Below the pieces are notes generated by a model. It searched no databases and was not told where the DNA came from. It saw nothing but the letters and a program-made list of their open reading frames with translations. From positions 62,001 through 126,000 of the forward strand of contig CAXKVV010000142.1 in NCBI GenBank assembly GCA_964058805.1: a stretch of 64,000 nt of DNA. Reading direction: 5' to 3'. Below are positions 21,910 through 34,534 of this stretch, one piece after another (positions within the stretch are counted from its first letter, which is position 1; each line of letters starts with the position of its first letter). A program made the position numbers and the translations under genes. Origin of the DNA: Schoenoplectus triqueter (taxonomy: Eukaryota > Streptophyta > Magnoliopsida > Poales > Cyperaceae).

Positions 21910-24180
21910 TGATTAGAATTTGGAGAAAAATTATAAATAATTGTCGTTTACATTTTAGAGTTTCACCAAGGAAGGTGATATTCCATAATCAAGGAAATTT
22001 CGTGGCTGTTTGTCTAGTCCTAATGTTGATTGGTAGTTGTAGAAAAATTTAGATGACATTATAATAAAACGAGATCATAATGGGGCAGTAGTAAAGGCGC
22101 TAATACATTTCACTGGAGAAATTCAACGGATATAGAAATGAATCACTGGACCCATTGGGCAGTGAATTTCTTTGCTGCGCTGAGTTGCAATTGCCAGTAG
22201 CCACACACGAAGAAGCAAGGGACTTGCAATTGGAAGTGTAGATGCTCTAGAGAGTAGTAGACCTCATGTTTCTTTGTCAAAGTTCGCTTAATTTGACTCT
22301 GGGAACTTTATACTTTCCTTCTCAAATTTTTTTTTTTTCCTTTTGAACGCTTTTTGGGAGCAAATCTCGGCTGGTCCAATTGGCACGTCTCTTCTCTAGT
22401 CATGGCCCAGTACATTTTATTTTTTTATCATTTGCAGCTGCTGTACAAAACTGAAGAAAAAAGTACGTAGCAGAACGATAAAAAAAATAATTCATTTGGA
22501 TATTTTCACCTTATAGTACTAGCGGAGCTTCACACAAAATCAAGAGGGGCCAATAAAAATTACCAATATCAAAGAAATGAATTAATTTTGAACCAATCAC
22601 TATTTAGATTTAGACTCTTTTATGGGAATTGCTACTCATATAAGAGGGGGTCATACCGTGATCAACAATAGAAATGAACTAAAAATATAAAGGATGTGCT
22701 ATGTATTTTAAAATTTCAAAGGGGGGCCATGGCCCAACTTCCATACATGAAGCTCTGCCTTTGCTTTGTAGCTTAATTATGGCCACAGTGACAAGTACCA
22801 TGTTCGAGAAAAGTTTGACGAGATTTAAAATTTGTGATTCAGATATAATTCGGATATAATTCATGAAAAATTCGTTTCATATAATATATTTAATAAAATA
22901 AAATTAGTGGAATATCTAAAGAAATAAATTTTATGAATAATGTGATTAATAATTGAGTTTTAATTATAATTTATAGATAATTATTTTATGTATAGACAAT
23001 GAAAATAATTATGCATATATGTAAATATTAATGAAAAAGACAAAATCAAGATGGGAAGACCGATGTTTGTACAAAGTCCAAACTTGGGTTCACACTCCAC
23101 GGAAGATTAAAAATTTAAAATAGACATCAGTAGATAATAATAAATTTTTACATCTTTTTTGAGAGATAATAATAAATTTTCACGCATCTTTGCAGGGTAA
23201 GAAAAAGATTGCACAAGTCAATAAAAGTAACGTCTGCATCTTTGCAGGGTAAAGAAAAAGATCGTACGGTTAGATCATTAAATTTATTTTATGATATTAG
23301 TATTTTAATTTTACTTTTGCTATTGACATGTGGAGTATAGTTCATTTTAGTAATCTAATCCATCACATTAAACTTTTTGTAACAATAAAGAGCTGTAAAT
23401 TAAAAGGTCTTGATGAATTCTCAAATGATCATATGACTGAACAAAAATCGTGTCATTGGTCTATTATTCTCTCCATCAATTTGGATTGCACTCTCATGTT
23501 TTGGATTAATTAACTTCTGAACAAAAGAGACGTGGTAGAAAAATTTATTCAAATAAAAAGAAGGCTAACTCAGAAATACTGAGCTTAATTACAAAAGTTA
23601 TTTTTATGATTTCTTAGACATTTTTCTCTGTCTTAAAATGAAATTCGTAACTAAATTATCTGACAGATGTTTGGCCGTCTGATATGGAACCAATAATTAT
23701 AACCAAAATGATTTATCTGTTCAGATTATGATTATAAAAAAAATATTTAGTTGGGAAGGAAGAGATAGGAATTATAATGAGACTGAATTAATGAAGAAAT
23801 GCACTAAAATGCATTTTTATATATAATAAATATTGGTTAAAATATCAGAGGGAAAAAAACTGTGTACAACAAACTCAATTAATAAAGCCTCAATTGACCC
23901 ATTTTCTTTTTGGTGGGTGAATATTTGTGCTAGTTTGTCCCATTTTGTTTGCCTTGGATCTTTCCCAACCCACTAGTTTACTCTTGTCTACTCACCAATA
24001 TAGTCCATTTTCTAGTAGTGGTTGAATTCAAAATCTGTTAAGAATCCATTAAATATCTAATGTTTTTCAGTAAGATTTGTTGTTTCGAAATGTATGCTGA
24101 AAAATAAGGTATAACAATTATTCAGATAGAAATTTGTGTTACGGGACAATACAAATTAAAAAAAAAACATAATTTTGCTT
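21910..24180. other. Intergenic DNA between array units
   Basis: No gene is supported. A GA/CT and AT mixture with short frames only. A possible small hAT-like element at 22.52-22.76 kb is listed separately. Confidence 0.4.
22520..22763. mobile_element. Possible small hAT-like element with GGAGCTTCA ends
   Basis: TAGCGGAGCTTCACAC at the left and CATGAAGCTCTGCCTTTG at the right form an imperfect inverted repeat resembling CAGGGGCGGAGC-type ends. Interior GGGGCCAAT and GGGGGGCCATGG sit near the ends. No 8-bp duplication was found. Confidence 0.4.
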
Positions 24181-24323
24181 TCAGATTTTGAATATCAAAA
24201 GTTTGATCAAGCGATCCAAATCAATTAACATAATCTACATATATAAATATTGTGAAATATCAAGTTTTATTATTTTAAAAAAAATTAATTGTGTTTGCAA
24301 ATATGTGGAAAAATATTCCTAAA

Positions 24324-24324
<1 letters not shown>

Positions 24325-24398
<74 letters not shown>
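24325..24398. repeat. (ATT)n microsatellite, about 24 units
   Basis: A pure ATT run of about 74 bases. The matching site in block Y (about 31.82 kb) is only a short interrupted AATAATAA tract, so the expansion happened in X or the run was lost in Y. Confidence 0.97.
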
Positions 24399-24399
<1 letters not shown>

Positions 24400-24699
24400 A
24401 GAACGGCACATAATAACGTTAGAATTCTTTGTGTAGTCTAAGTCTTATTGGGAACAGTATGACAGATAATTTCAACATTGTGTACCATAATTGAGTCCTT
24501 TCCGCATATACCATCGCCCGCAGACAAATCTTTGTTCTAATTTTTTATCTCATCTTTGCTGTCAAAGCTGATTATTTGGTCCAGATGGAGAGGTCGTTCT
24601 CACAGTACTAGAGAATGCATCCAAACATCGTTGCATTAATACTTTTTTTTTCACTAAATAGAATTCATATTAACACGAACATTTGTTTTTGTTTTCATG

Positions 24700-26042
24700 T
24701 ATTATTTCGAAACTTGAACCGCTACAGAAAAGTAGAAGAAAGTCGAGGACCAATAAATAATTTCTTTCTTTCTTTTTCCTTCAATAATTCAAGGCCCGGA
24801 GGCCTACACACGAGCCAAGGCCCAAATTATTTCAAGTTTTCAGAAAAGCCCGATAACCCATTTAGACCCAAATCATAATTTTGACGATTGGGACAATGAA
24901 ATTCGAAATAAGGATACCAGTAAAGGAAGAACAGTCAGTACCGACTGGTAACGATGTCAATAGTGCCACTGAGGGTGTTTTACTGTATGTCTCAAGCTTA
25001 AAGAAAGGTTCTCATACCCGAAATATCAGAGGTGAACACATCACAAAAGATTGAATGCTCCTTCAATACAAAGTCAAGGGAAATAACAAACTAAGCCCAT
25101 TGATTTGTTTAGAAAACTTGCTTAAAATTTTGGGAAAAAATTTTCAGCAATTCAGAATCACTGGTCAAGAGTTAAATCCTTATGTCTCAGGTTAAATCCT
25201 TAACAAGTCCATATGTTATATGACTGACTAGACCTACAGTCTTGGATCAATACCGAACTGCGTGTTAAACCCTTTATGAGAAGAGAAAAATTTAAGCGTC
25301 ATGAAATTTCTATGCTACACGACTCACTAGACTGCTACAATCTTGCGCCAATAACAAGTTCCAGGTTAAACCCATTATGACAATTTAATTATTTAAGCGT
25401 GGTGAAATTTCTTAATTGACATTTAAAACCAGAATCACTCTTCTTGAAGTTTTTATTTGCATTTTAAATTATTCATTAAAGTCAAATAGTGTACAATTTA
25501 GGGTTTAGATTAAAACCCCAAAACCCGTCCCGACATCATATGCCATTAACCCCTCAAAATCCAATTTAAGCATCACACAAAAAGCCCCAATGCATGATTG
25601 TTTGTGTCTTACAGATATCAGTTCACAGAGATGCATGGAACCACTTATGGTGCGTATCAACCCCCTTCTGCCTTTGGAGGTCACAGATAAAATAAGCATG
25701 TCAGGCTATCAGCGCTATCACACAGACCGTTATTGTGAGCGCTACTCCGAATTAGTTGTAGTATTAATCAAGTTTTAGTGTTAAAAATTGTTTTTACAGA
25801 ATTGGGACATCACCCGGACCACAAAAATATACAGTCAGTATTAAAGCAATAACTACAAAAACAGAACTTAGAAATGGAGCAGTGAGCACTCTTCTTCTCT
25901 ATTTAAACTTAGCTATTTAAACCTCAAGCCTAGTATAGATGATAATAAGTTTCACCTCTCTGAGAAAGACATACGAAAAATAATATATATCGGAAATTAT
26001 AAGAGCCTTTTTTTAAAAAAAGAAAAGAAAAGCATATCTTAT
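24700..26042. repeat. Array downstream block, copy in block X
   Basis: The copy has AAGGCCCGGAGGCCTACACA, CCCAAATTATTTC, GATACCAGTAA, ACCGACTGGTAACGATGTCA, CATACCCGAAATATCAGAGG, and the short-frame segment at 25.5-25.8 kb. It is colinear with Y. At 25654-25661 GTATCAAC is the empty site of the Tip100-like insertion present in Y. Confidence 0.75.
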
Positions 26043-26789
26043 TTAAAAAATCCCAACCAATGATTCTACAATCATGCAAAAGCCGATCAGTACAATATTG
26101 AAACTCATCACCAGCACTACATCAACCAAATACTCAATCAGAACAGCAGGTATTGCAACTTGTGGTCCATCTATGGGGAAACTTATGCGGATAAATAGCA
26201 GCACCATGGCAAGAAAGTAGGTTAAGTAATTCAGAGAGACGGAGAGAAGCTCGATTGGAATGGGGCCTAAGGTGCTTTCGTCAATTCTGCCAGAGAAGGA
26301 AAAGAAGGGGCCGACGAACAAGAAGGTACTTGCTGAGATGCATAGTCCAATAAATTCTGGTACCAAGTTTCCGGCTGTTTGGCGGGCATAATTGATATGT
26401 CTATTGAATGGATTATACTTGTATATTGCTACAGCCACCACACCTATGAGCATGAACTTGAGAGTATCCAGCATGATGGCCTCAGTGAATCCCACGTAGA
26501 TCATGAGAGGTGTACCAAAGAGCAGAATAGCAGAAACAAGAACCTTTGTCGCAATATTGGTCAATTGGTTGATGTAAGCAGATTGCGGCATGGCCACATG
26601 GAGGATCAAAAGAATAATAGCAGACATGAAGGTAAATGGAAACAGGAAAAAGAGGAAGGTCCGAAAAGCTAGCAAAGCGAGAGAATTGTTACTGTACTGA
26701 TTGGAAAATGTTATGAGAGAGTCAGAAATCAAAATACCAGTAATTGAGAGGGAAAGAGACAGAAAGATGAGAGTTTGAACCGGCTCCAT
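26043..26789 (-). CDS. Multi-span membrane protein of the tandem family, copy 4 (clade B, full length)
   Basis: A single-exon gene of 248 residues begins MEPVQTLIFLSLSLSITGI. It is the best full-length clade B copy. Predicted membrane segments lie near residues 7-27, 40-63, 80-100, 104-123, 142-163, 176-200 and 222-246. Motifs in order are ITFSNQ with an N-N-S sequon (34-36), LHVAMPQSAY (63-72), FGTPL (91-95), YNPFNRHINYARQ (125-137), NLVPEFIGLCISAST (141-155), LGPIPIELL (174-182), DGPQVAIPAVLIEYLV (207-222). The function and family are unknown to me, and no catalytic or transport signature is visible. The start is supported by paralog alignment and by a TATA box about 80 bases upstream. It is intact and the most likely active clade B copy besides that at 39.5 kb. 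Confidence 0.8.
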   Translation of the reverse strand: MEPVQTLIFLSLSLSITGILISDSLITFSNQYSNNSLALLAFRTFLFFLFPFTFMSAIILLILHVAMPQSAYINQLTNIATKVLVSAILLFGTPLMIYVGFTEAIMLDTLKFMLIGVVAVAIYKYNPFNRHINYARQTAGNLVPEFIGLCISASTFLFVGPFFSFSGRIDESTLGPIPIELLSVSLNYLTYFLAMVLLFIRISFPIDGPQVAIPAVLIEYLVDVVLVMSFNIVLIGFCMIVESLVGIF

Positions 26790-26863
26790 CGATTGAAACT
26801 AAAAATCAGATGAAATTGCTGAAGTGAGATTTGAGACGATGCATATCAAAGAAAAGAGATGCT

Positions 26864-26872
26864 CTTATATAG
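26864..26872 (-). promoter_or_regulatory. TATA box of the 26.0 kb gene
   Basis: CTATATAAG on the minus strand lies about 75-83 bases upstream of the ATG, matching the paralogs. Confidence 0.65.
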
Positions 26873-27573
26873 AACAAGATTGAAATTTGGAGGGAAAAAA
26901 AATTCCTTTTCCAATGAAATGTCTGTGAAATACAGTGATGCACCATCCAGGAAATTTCATCGCTGTCCCTGTCCTGATGTTGATTGGCACTTGTAATGTG
27001 GTGGCGCTATCAATCAAGTAAAAACTTTTGTAAGGGGAAGGATTCCTTTGACTGGGGTTATTTTGACAATTTTAAAATGGATAAATATAAAAAATCTTAA
27101 AATTAGAAAATATTTTATAGATACATTTTTTTAGTTATAGATTGATAGTGTTTCAGAGTTTATGCAATTTCATTAACGTTTGATAGTCTACTAATGTCCG
27201 TTAAATTGAAATCATTATAAATTATATAAAATTTTGATGGTTTTTGATAGACTATTAAGCGATAATGAAATTGTATGAAATTTAAAAAGTTATCAAGTAA
27301 AATAATATATCTATATATTTTTTATTTTTTTATATTTATTGAAAAGTTCATTGTGAAAGTTAATAAAATAATAATTGTCAAGGAATCCCTCTTTTTTTAT
27401 AAAATTCCATGACTGTTTTCCTTTGAAGGTATGTGATTAGTAGTTGAATGAGAAGAGGATCCAAAGGACAGTAGTGTGGTGAGGGGGCAATGCAACGGAT
27501 ATACAAGTCGGTGAATTTTTCACTTCCAATTTTATTATTTTCGCATATTAATTTGAAGTAGTTCTCTTTCATT

Positions 27574-28245
27574 TATCATGCTATTAAATAACATCGTATT
27601 TGTAGGTTTTGATTTTCAGTTCAATCATCAAGCATAATAAATTCACACTATTACTGTTTCAGTGAAGTTCTTTTGATGTTGTTTATTAAATTTTCATCTT
27701 CACCACTAGTCCTTGAATTTCTGTAAAAAGAACTAATTTATTCTGTAAAAAGAACTAATTGAAATCTGTAAAAAAGTAAAATCCAAGAATCAAATTAGTT
27801 TTTTTTTTAATTTCAAGGATCAAATTAGTTTTTTGTTTTGTTTTGAAAAGTTAAAGGATTTATTTAGTATAGTTTAAAATTTAAAGACGAACGTATAGTA
27901 GGTTTTGATTTATCATGCTATTAAATAATATCGTATTTGTAGGTTTTGATTTTCAGTTCTATCATCAAGCATAATAAATTCACACTATTACTGTTTATTG
28001 AGTGAAGTTCTTTTGATGTTGTTTATTAAATTTTCATCTTCACCACTAGTCCTTGAATTTCTGTAAAAAGAACTAATTTAATTCTGTAAAAAGAACTAAT
28101 TGAAATCTGTAAAAAAGTAAAATCCAAGAATCAAATTAGTTTTTTTAATTTCAAGGATCAAATTAGTTTTTTTTTGTTTTGAAAAGTTAAAGGATTTATT
28201 TAGTATAGTTTAAAATTTAAAGACGAACTTATTTTTTTTAAAAAA
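27574..28245. repeat. Tandem duplication, period 337 bp
   Basis: TATCATGCTATTAAATAA begins at 27574 and again at 27911. Each copy continues through TCGTATTTGTAGGTTTTGAT, CACCACTAGTCCTTGAATTT and CTGTAAAAAGAACTAA to the TTTAGTATAGTTT segment, with only small differences. It lies upstream of the 26.0 kb gene. Y has a single degraded equivalent at about 35.94-36.03 kb. Confidence 0.9.
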
Positions 28246-29290
28246 TCTAAGAATGGATATAGTTTTTTTTTTAAGTCGAAGGACTGATTTGGTATTTTTT
28301 TTAAATTCAAGGACCAATTAATACAAATGATAGTTTATAAACTAAATTACTTTTTTAAGAAAAAAGTCCGTAGACCAAAATGTAATTTTTTCCCTTTAAA
28401 AATTTAGAAGAGCTCTTTAACCACACAAGATCAATGGCGTGGTCGCTTTTGTTGGCATTTGTTAAGGATCTAGCCTAATACACACGTACCACATTAAATC
28501 AAGTAAATATATTGTGACCGACCGAGTGGTTGAAAAAAGAAAAAGGTCCAAAGGAAGGTGGCGTGCTGCTCTTCTACTATAATTCACTGACTCTGAGTCA
28601 CTGAGTCTACGGGTCCCATGATAATGTGACTGTGAGAATAGAAGTTACTGGGACCCGCTATACAGGGGAAGAGCAGCTTAAGTGGCATCCGAGAAGTTGC
28701 AACAGATGATCGAAAATGAACTATTCAGTATTCACGCACGCAACGCTGGTGCCTGGTGGTTTGCGGCTTGACCCACCCCTTATTTGTCGTCCCATTTGCT
28801 GTTTTCTTAGCTGAGCTCACAGTGGGTCCCATCCACAGGTCCCCCCCCCCCCCCGCACGTGCGAGTCATGTGAATTGAACGTGACGGCTAAGAAAAGAGG
28901 CCCAATTTGCTTGTTTCTTAGAAGCACAAGGGAAAAAGCAACATCTGCTTCTCAAGCGCCAACATCTTTGAATAATGCTGAAAGTGTGTTATTTTCTCCT
29001 TCCAAGTCACTAAAGTAACGTCTGCATCTGGAATGAGTCACCAGTACCTTTAGTACAATTATTCACATACAGATACAGGCCCTTACACACAATTTATTAC
29101 TACGTGGCGACTTTCTATTGGATGCGTGCCACACAGGAGTAAAATATACTCGGTGTGTTTATGTTTCAAGTAATTTTATTTCGGCGTCATGACTGATGTG
29201 ATGTGGGTCAAAAAAGATAGAGCCGTGACAAAAGGTGTAGCGTGTCTCCTGATACCTGAGCAAGTGACAACTCCTTCCAAATATTAATTA

Positions 29291-30719
29291 ATATTATATT
29301 AGTGACGAGGCTAATAAATCATGGGCGTATGAGCACCCACGCTTCAGTACATGAAATTTATACAGCACAAAATGACAGACGTTGAAAATGCATAAATATA
29401 CTTAAAAAAAATTCACATACAAATTTCCTCCAAGATAGAAAATTATTGTATGTAACTTCATTAACATCCAGGAACACACAAATTCATCCATCATCTAAAT
29501 ATTTTTTTGTCAAAACTAAATCTTGATAGAAAAAATTGACCTTTCCTAAATTAAATATTTATATAACATGACTTGGAGTACGTTAATTAATTAACTAAAT
29601 GTGATATTTGTTGAAGCTTAAACTCCAACTCAACATCTTAACAAATTTGGTCTTGGATAAATAAAAACTAGTGCTTCTAAGTTTCCTGAGACTAAATTTG
29701 GAATTTTTTTTCTCTTTGTCGAGATGTGCAAGGTGTACATAAAATAATGCTGAAAACATACACATAAATTAGTGTTGATAAACTTTTAGTCATACCACAT
29801 CTACTTTCTATCATTAATTTTGTTTTTCTCTTCATTTGTCCTAATTAAATGTCTCATATCATTTTTCTCTTTCCACATTTAAAGATATGATGTGATCTAC
29901 CCAAGGTAGAATAATTTAAGTCTTAAAGCAATAAAATGTTTTGTAATCTTTTTATATAAATTATATAGTTAACTATAATATTTATCATTTTGAAAAAAAA
30001 ATAATATAGTCGTGTTCAGAATTGACACAAAGACCTTTTATTTAATTAAGGATAATTTATTTTATTTTATTTTATTTTATTTTTATTTTTAAATTTATAA
30101 AATAAATTTCATGAATTGGCAATCCACAAACAGACTAGCTAGTATAACACAACAGGTACAAGGAAGCAGGATTGGTGGGTGATGGACCACGTTGCACAAG
30201 CCTCGGCTCCCTGATTAATTAGGATTTAAACAATGGGGACAAATTGATCATGACGTGCATGAGGCTGATAACACCAAAAAGAAAAAAATTTTGTGCTTGA
30301 TCTGGCATACTTCAATTTTTTTCACAGGGTATTTAAAGAAATAAAGAGAAGTGACATAATGACATCGTTTTCACGGTTCTGTGTATTTAATTGTTCTCAC
30401 CCTTATATTGAAAGCAGTAAAGAAAGACGGAGGCGATTTCTGTACGTATAAGATTCTAAGTCTTTTATTATTTTCAAAAAATAAAAAAGGAGAAAATGCC
30501 ATACATTGTATTAATTATTTTTGAATGAGGTGGTTAATTGGCGTACTTATAATTAAATGCGTCACTGAAATGCAAGTAAAACGTTAAAAGTATTTGTTCT
30601 TCAATTTTTTTGGACCTCATTCTCCGCGGATCACGATCTTGTGCAGTGCGGTGCGCGCGCATGCAACGCGTACAACTATTTTTAGATTCATATGATGTCT
30701 TTGAGATTGGCGAAGTATA
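29291..30719. other. Spacer between block X and the Helitron-like element
   Basis: No gene is supported. About 30.35-30.46 kb resembles 10.78-10.89 kb, so the array's upstream block reaches this far. A TTTTA microsatellite lies near 30.06-30.09 kb. Confidence 0.5.
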
Positions 30720-31108
30720 TCTTTACTATTATATAAAATATTTAAGAATTGAAGGGTTTATTTTTTTTTATCATGGTAATTTTTAGTTATACCAATTTTA
30801 TCCCTCAATTAGACGGATAATATTTATTTTTGGTTGATCGAATGTATGTAATCACGTCCATTGATCTTTTTTTTTCTCTCCATTTCTTTCCATAATATAG
30901 TTTTTTTTTATTTAGCAATTTTGTACATGTTTGGTAAAAAAAATTAATGGTGATAATATATATTGGAATAATTCACTTTTGTTACCATAAATTCATGAAT
31001 CATTAACTCATACTGTGTAGAAAATCTCATCAATGTGAATTTTTTTATCTTATAATGTTTTAATGTTTAAATAAAAGAGTATGCTGCAACGTGCGGATAT
31101 ATAGCTAG
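30720..31108 (+). mobile_element. Non-autonomous Helitron-like element, 389 bp
   Basis: The element starts TCTTTACTATTATATAAAAT after a flanking A and ends GCAACGTGCGGATATATAGCTAG before a flanking T. TC at the 5' end, CTAG at the 3' end, A-T insertion and the GCAACGTGCGG motif near the 3' end fit plant non-autonomous Helitrons. It has no terminal inverted repeats or target duplication, as expected. No coding content. Confidence 0.75.
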
Positions 31109-31288
31109 TTATATCTCAATATAGAGCAGATGGTCATCAAACCGTGCCGCATGGTGTCGCATGGCAATATACTACTAAGAATTATATATTTGTATGACAA
31201 TTATGTTATGGTCTTTGCAAAGTAAAAAGAAAAGAAAAAAAAACATTATTTAGTTTTCAGATTTTGAATATGAAAAGTTTGATCAAGC

Positions 31289-31696
31289 TAGGTTGTTAAT
31301 ACTTGACCTAATTTGATGGGTCAATCTGAACTTGATCACAATTGAAATGATTAGAGAATAAATGAGTTGGATATGGATTAAAAAATTTTGAGCCGTCAGA
31401 GGTCGGGTCAGGCATGGGTCGATCAGACTCGACCCATTTAATTATATTATTTTTAATTATATTTCATAATTTATTAAAATTTATATGTATAATAATTGAG
31501 ATTAATTATATATTAGTTAATATAAAATACTCAAAAATATATAGAATTTTTTAATAAATATTTATTTATTTTATTTGCATCGAGACGGATCAAAAAAATA
31601 TTAACCCGGTTTTAAAAGAGGGGTCAGAAGGGAAAAAAATAAAATAAAATAATGATGACCTAACTCAACCCCGACCTGAACTATTGATGTCCCCTA
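31289..31696. mobile_element. hAT element (TAGG-type ends, GACCC-rich), block Y insertion 1
   Basis: The element begins TAGGTTGTTAATACTTGACC and ends TTGATGTCCCCTA. A perfect 8-bp duplication GATCAAGC lies at 31281-31288 and 31697-31704. The intact single GATCAAGC site lies in X at 24205-24212. The 408-bp interior carries GGTCGGGTCAGG-like motifs and an AT-rich core. No transposase. Confidence 0.92.
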
Positions 31697-32415
31697 GATC
31701 AAGCAATCCAAATCAATTAACATAATCTACATATATAAATATTGTGAAATAACAAGTTTTCTGATTTTTAAAATTTTTAGTTGTATTTTCAAATATTTGA
31801 AAAAAATATTCCTAAATAACAATAATAAAATTATAAAACCTACACAGAAAAATGTCAACTTTTAAAATTCTATGTGTAGTCTAACTCTTGGTGGGAACAG
31901 CACGACAGATAATTGTAACATTGTATTAGCATAATTGTTACACATACATCAGTGCTTTTAAATGTAGCCGTATGAATCGCATATACGTATATGATATGTA
32001 AAATGTTGTTAGAATATTATGCAATCCTTTGCTCATATGCGGGTCCATTTGATTTATATGCGGATTCACACGGTCTATATATAAATTCATATGTTCAATA
32101 TGTTGGTCCATGTAATTTATATGTGGGTTCATGAAATTTAAAATGTTATAGTTAAGTATTTCTTTTATTATATTATCTACTTCAAAATAAGAAAAAAATT
32201 ACATATATACATCGTCATGAAAATCTGTATATACAATATGCCGGTGCTTTCCGCATGTATGAAGAAATTTACATTTAAAAACATTACATACAACCGTATC
32301 GAGTCTTTTTCGCATATACCGTTGCCCTCAGCCAAATCTTTCTTCTATTTTTTTGCCTCATCTTTGTGATCGATCTGATTCTTTTGTTCAAAATGAGATG
32401 TCATTTTGTCGTTCT

Positions 32416-32766
32416 TCTTAGTGTCAATGGGTCAAATTAGATCGGATAAAATCTATTATCATTATATTATTATTTTTTATTCAATCTGAATAAAATAATT
32501 AAGTATTTATTAATTATATATATATTTTTTAAGTAATTTGATATTAAATAATATATAATTAATCTCAATTAGTATATATATATATATAAGTTTTAATTAG
32601 TATTAAATCATAAAATGAATAAAATAATACAATTAGACGGATCGGATAGAGTTAACTCATACCTAATCTAACTTGATTCGTAACAAACCAAAACTTCGTG
32701 ATTCATATTTGACCCGTTTATTCTAGTAACATTTTAAATCGATAGAATCAAGTTTTGACCCCCCCT
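32416..32766. mobile_element. hAT-like element, block Y insertion 2
   Basis: Extra DNA starts just after GTCGTTCT, with TAGTGTCAATGGGTCAAATT, and ends near TTTTGACCCCCCCTGATTCT. X reads GTCGTTCTCACAG without it (24593-24605). A GTCAAAT/TTTGACC inverted end pair is visible but the target duplication is degraded (5 of 8 bases), so the exact ends are uncertain by a few bases. Confidence 0.65.
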
Positions 32767-32879
32767 GATTCTCACAGTACCAGAAAATACATTCATACAT
32801 CATTCGCATTGATTTTTTTTTTCTGAATTGAATTCTTATTAACTGGACATTTGTTTTTCTTTTCATGTACCATGTTTTC

Positions 32880-34534
32880 AAACTTGAACCCCACGAGAAA
32901 AGTCGAAGGAAGTTCAGGACCAAACAATAATTTATTTTATTTCTTTCCACTTCCTTCAATGATTCAAGGGGCCGGAGCCCTGAGGCCTAAACACGAAACG
33001 AGGTCACGAGGCCCAAATTATTTCTAATAAAGTTTTCAGCAAAAGCCCGAGAGCTTTTTTAGATCCTCAAATCAAAGGTTTTCACGATCGGAACAATGAA
33101 ATTCGAAACATGGATATCAGTAAAAGAAGAACAGTCAGTATCGACTGGTAACGATGTCAATAGTGCCACTGAGGGTGTTTACTGTAGAACTCAAGCTTCA
33201 AGACTGGTTCTCATACCCGAAATATCAGAGGTTAAGAAATCACAAACTAAGACCATCTATTTGTTTAGAAAACCTTGCTTAAAATTTTGGAAGTTCTTTT
33301 CAACATTTTAGTATCACAGGTCAAGAATTCATGACCAACTATGCATCAGGTTAAATCCTTAACAAGCCTATATTTTATATGATGAACTAGACTGGTACAA
33401 TCTTGTATCAATACCAAATTGCGTGTTAAACCCTTTACCAGAAGATAAAATTTAAGCGTCATGAAATTTCTATGTTACACGACTTATTTGGACTGGTACA
33501 TTCTTGTACCAATAACAAGTTACAGTTTACACTCCTTATGACAATTTAATTATTTAAGCCTCGTAAAATTTTCCTAATTAACATTTTTAATCATTCATTA
33601 AAGTCGAATCGTGCACAATTTAGGGTTTAGATAAAACCCCCAAAATCCATCCCGACATCATATCTGATCTGCCAATAACGACTCAAATCCAGTTTAAGCA
33701 TCACAACCAAAGCCCCCATGCATGATTGTGTGTATCTTACAGATATCAGTTCACAGAGATGCATAAAAGCCCTTATGGTGCATATGAACTAGGGACGGAC
33801 CCTGTAAAAACTAGGGAAGGTCAACTGACCCTTCTGAATTTTGAAAAATAGTATTTTTAGATTAATATTTTGTTAATTTGATCCCCTCTGAATTATTTGA
33901 TTATTTTTTATTGAGAAAAAAATATTTAATACCGTGAATAATGAAATAATTATGTAAATATTCTAAAATGTGTAGTCCTGTAGAAAAAAGTTTTCTTCAT
34001 CGACATAATTATCTACTATTTTGAGTTTTATTTTTTGTTATTTTTAATATATAAAAAGATATTATTTTGATAGTTTTTTAATATTCCAAAAATATATGTT
34101 GAATTATTGATTTTTTTATTTAGTATCTGATTAGAAAATGAATTTGAATCTGATAAACTATTATAATCCGATTACTGACCCCGATCAAAATCATGCATCC
34201 GCCCCTGGTATGAACCCCTCTGCCTTAGGGAGTGCACAGAAATAAAGAAAACGAGGCAGTGTCACACAGGCCGTTATTGCAAGTGATAGTCTGAATTATT
34301 ACTAAATCAGTAACTAAAAATTATTTAGTACTAAAGCAGTAACTAAACAAGGTTTAATACAAAAAATTGTTTTTACAGAATTGGGGACATCATCAGGACC
34401 ACAAAAATAGACAATAACAGCAAAGACAGAACTTAGAAATGAAGGATCAGTGAGTACTCTTATTCTCTATTTAAACTAAGCTTATTTAATCCTCAAGCTT
34501 AGTATAGATAGTAATAAATCTAGCCTCAGTAGTA
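32880..34534. repeat. Array downstream block, copy in block Y
   Basis: Colinear with 24.7-26.0 kb, including GACTGGTAACGATGTCAATA and CATACCCGAAATATCAGAGG, but interrupted by the Tip100-like copy C at 33.79-34.21 kb. Confidence 0.75.
33790..34207 (+). mobile_element. hAT (Tip100-like) element, copy C, block Y insertion 3
   Basis: Degenerate ends TAGGGACGGACC and GCATCCGCCCCTG. The target duplication is ATATGAAC (33782-33789) and GTATGAAC (34208-34215), 7 of 8 bases. X holds the unfilled site GTATCAAC at 25654-25661. The 418-bp interior matches copies A, B, D and E. Confidence 0.88.

Larger units (their letters stand above)
24181..29290. repeat. Block X: duplicated array unit with the 26.0 kb gene
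   Basis: Similarity to block Y (31.2-37.1 kb) runs from TTTGAATATCAAAAGTTTGA (24.19 kb) through the downstream flank, the gene, and the upstream DNA, to GTAGCGTGTCTCCTGATACC near 29.26 kb. Differences from Y include an expanded ATT microsatellite, a 337-bp tandem duplication, about 400 bp at 28.5-28.9 kb missing in Y, and the intact 5' half of the gene. Extent was judged by eye. Confidence 0.85.
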
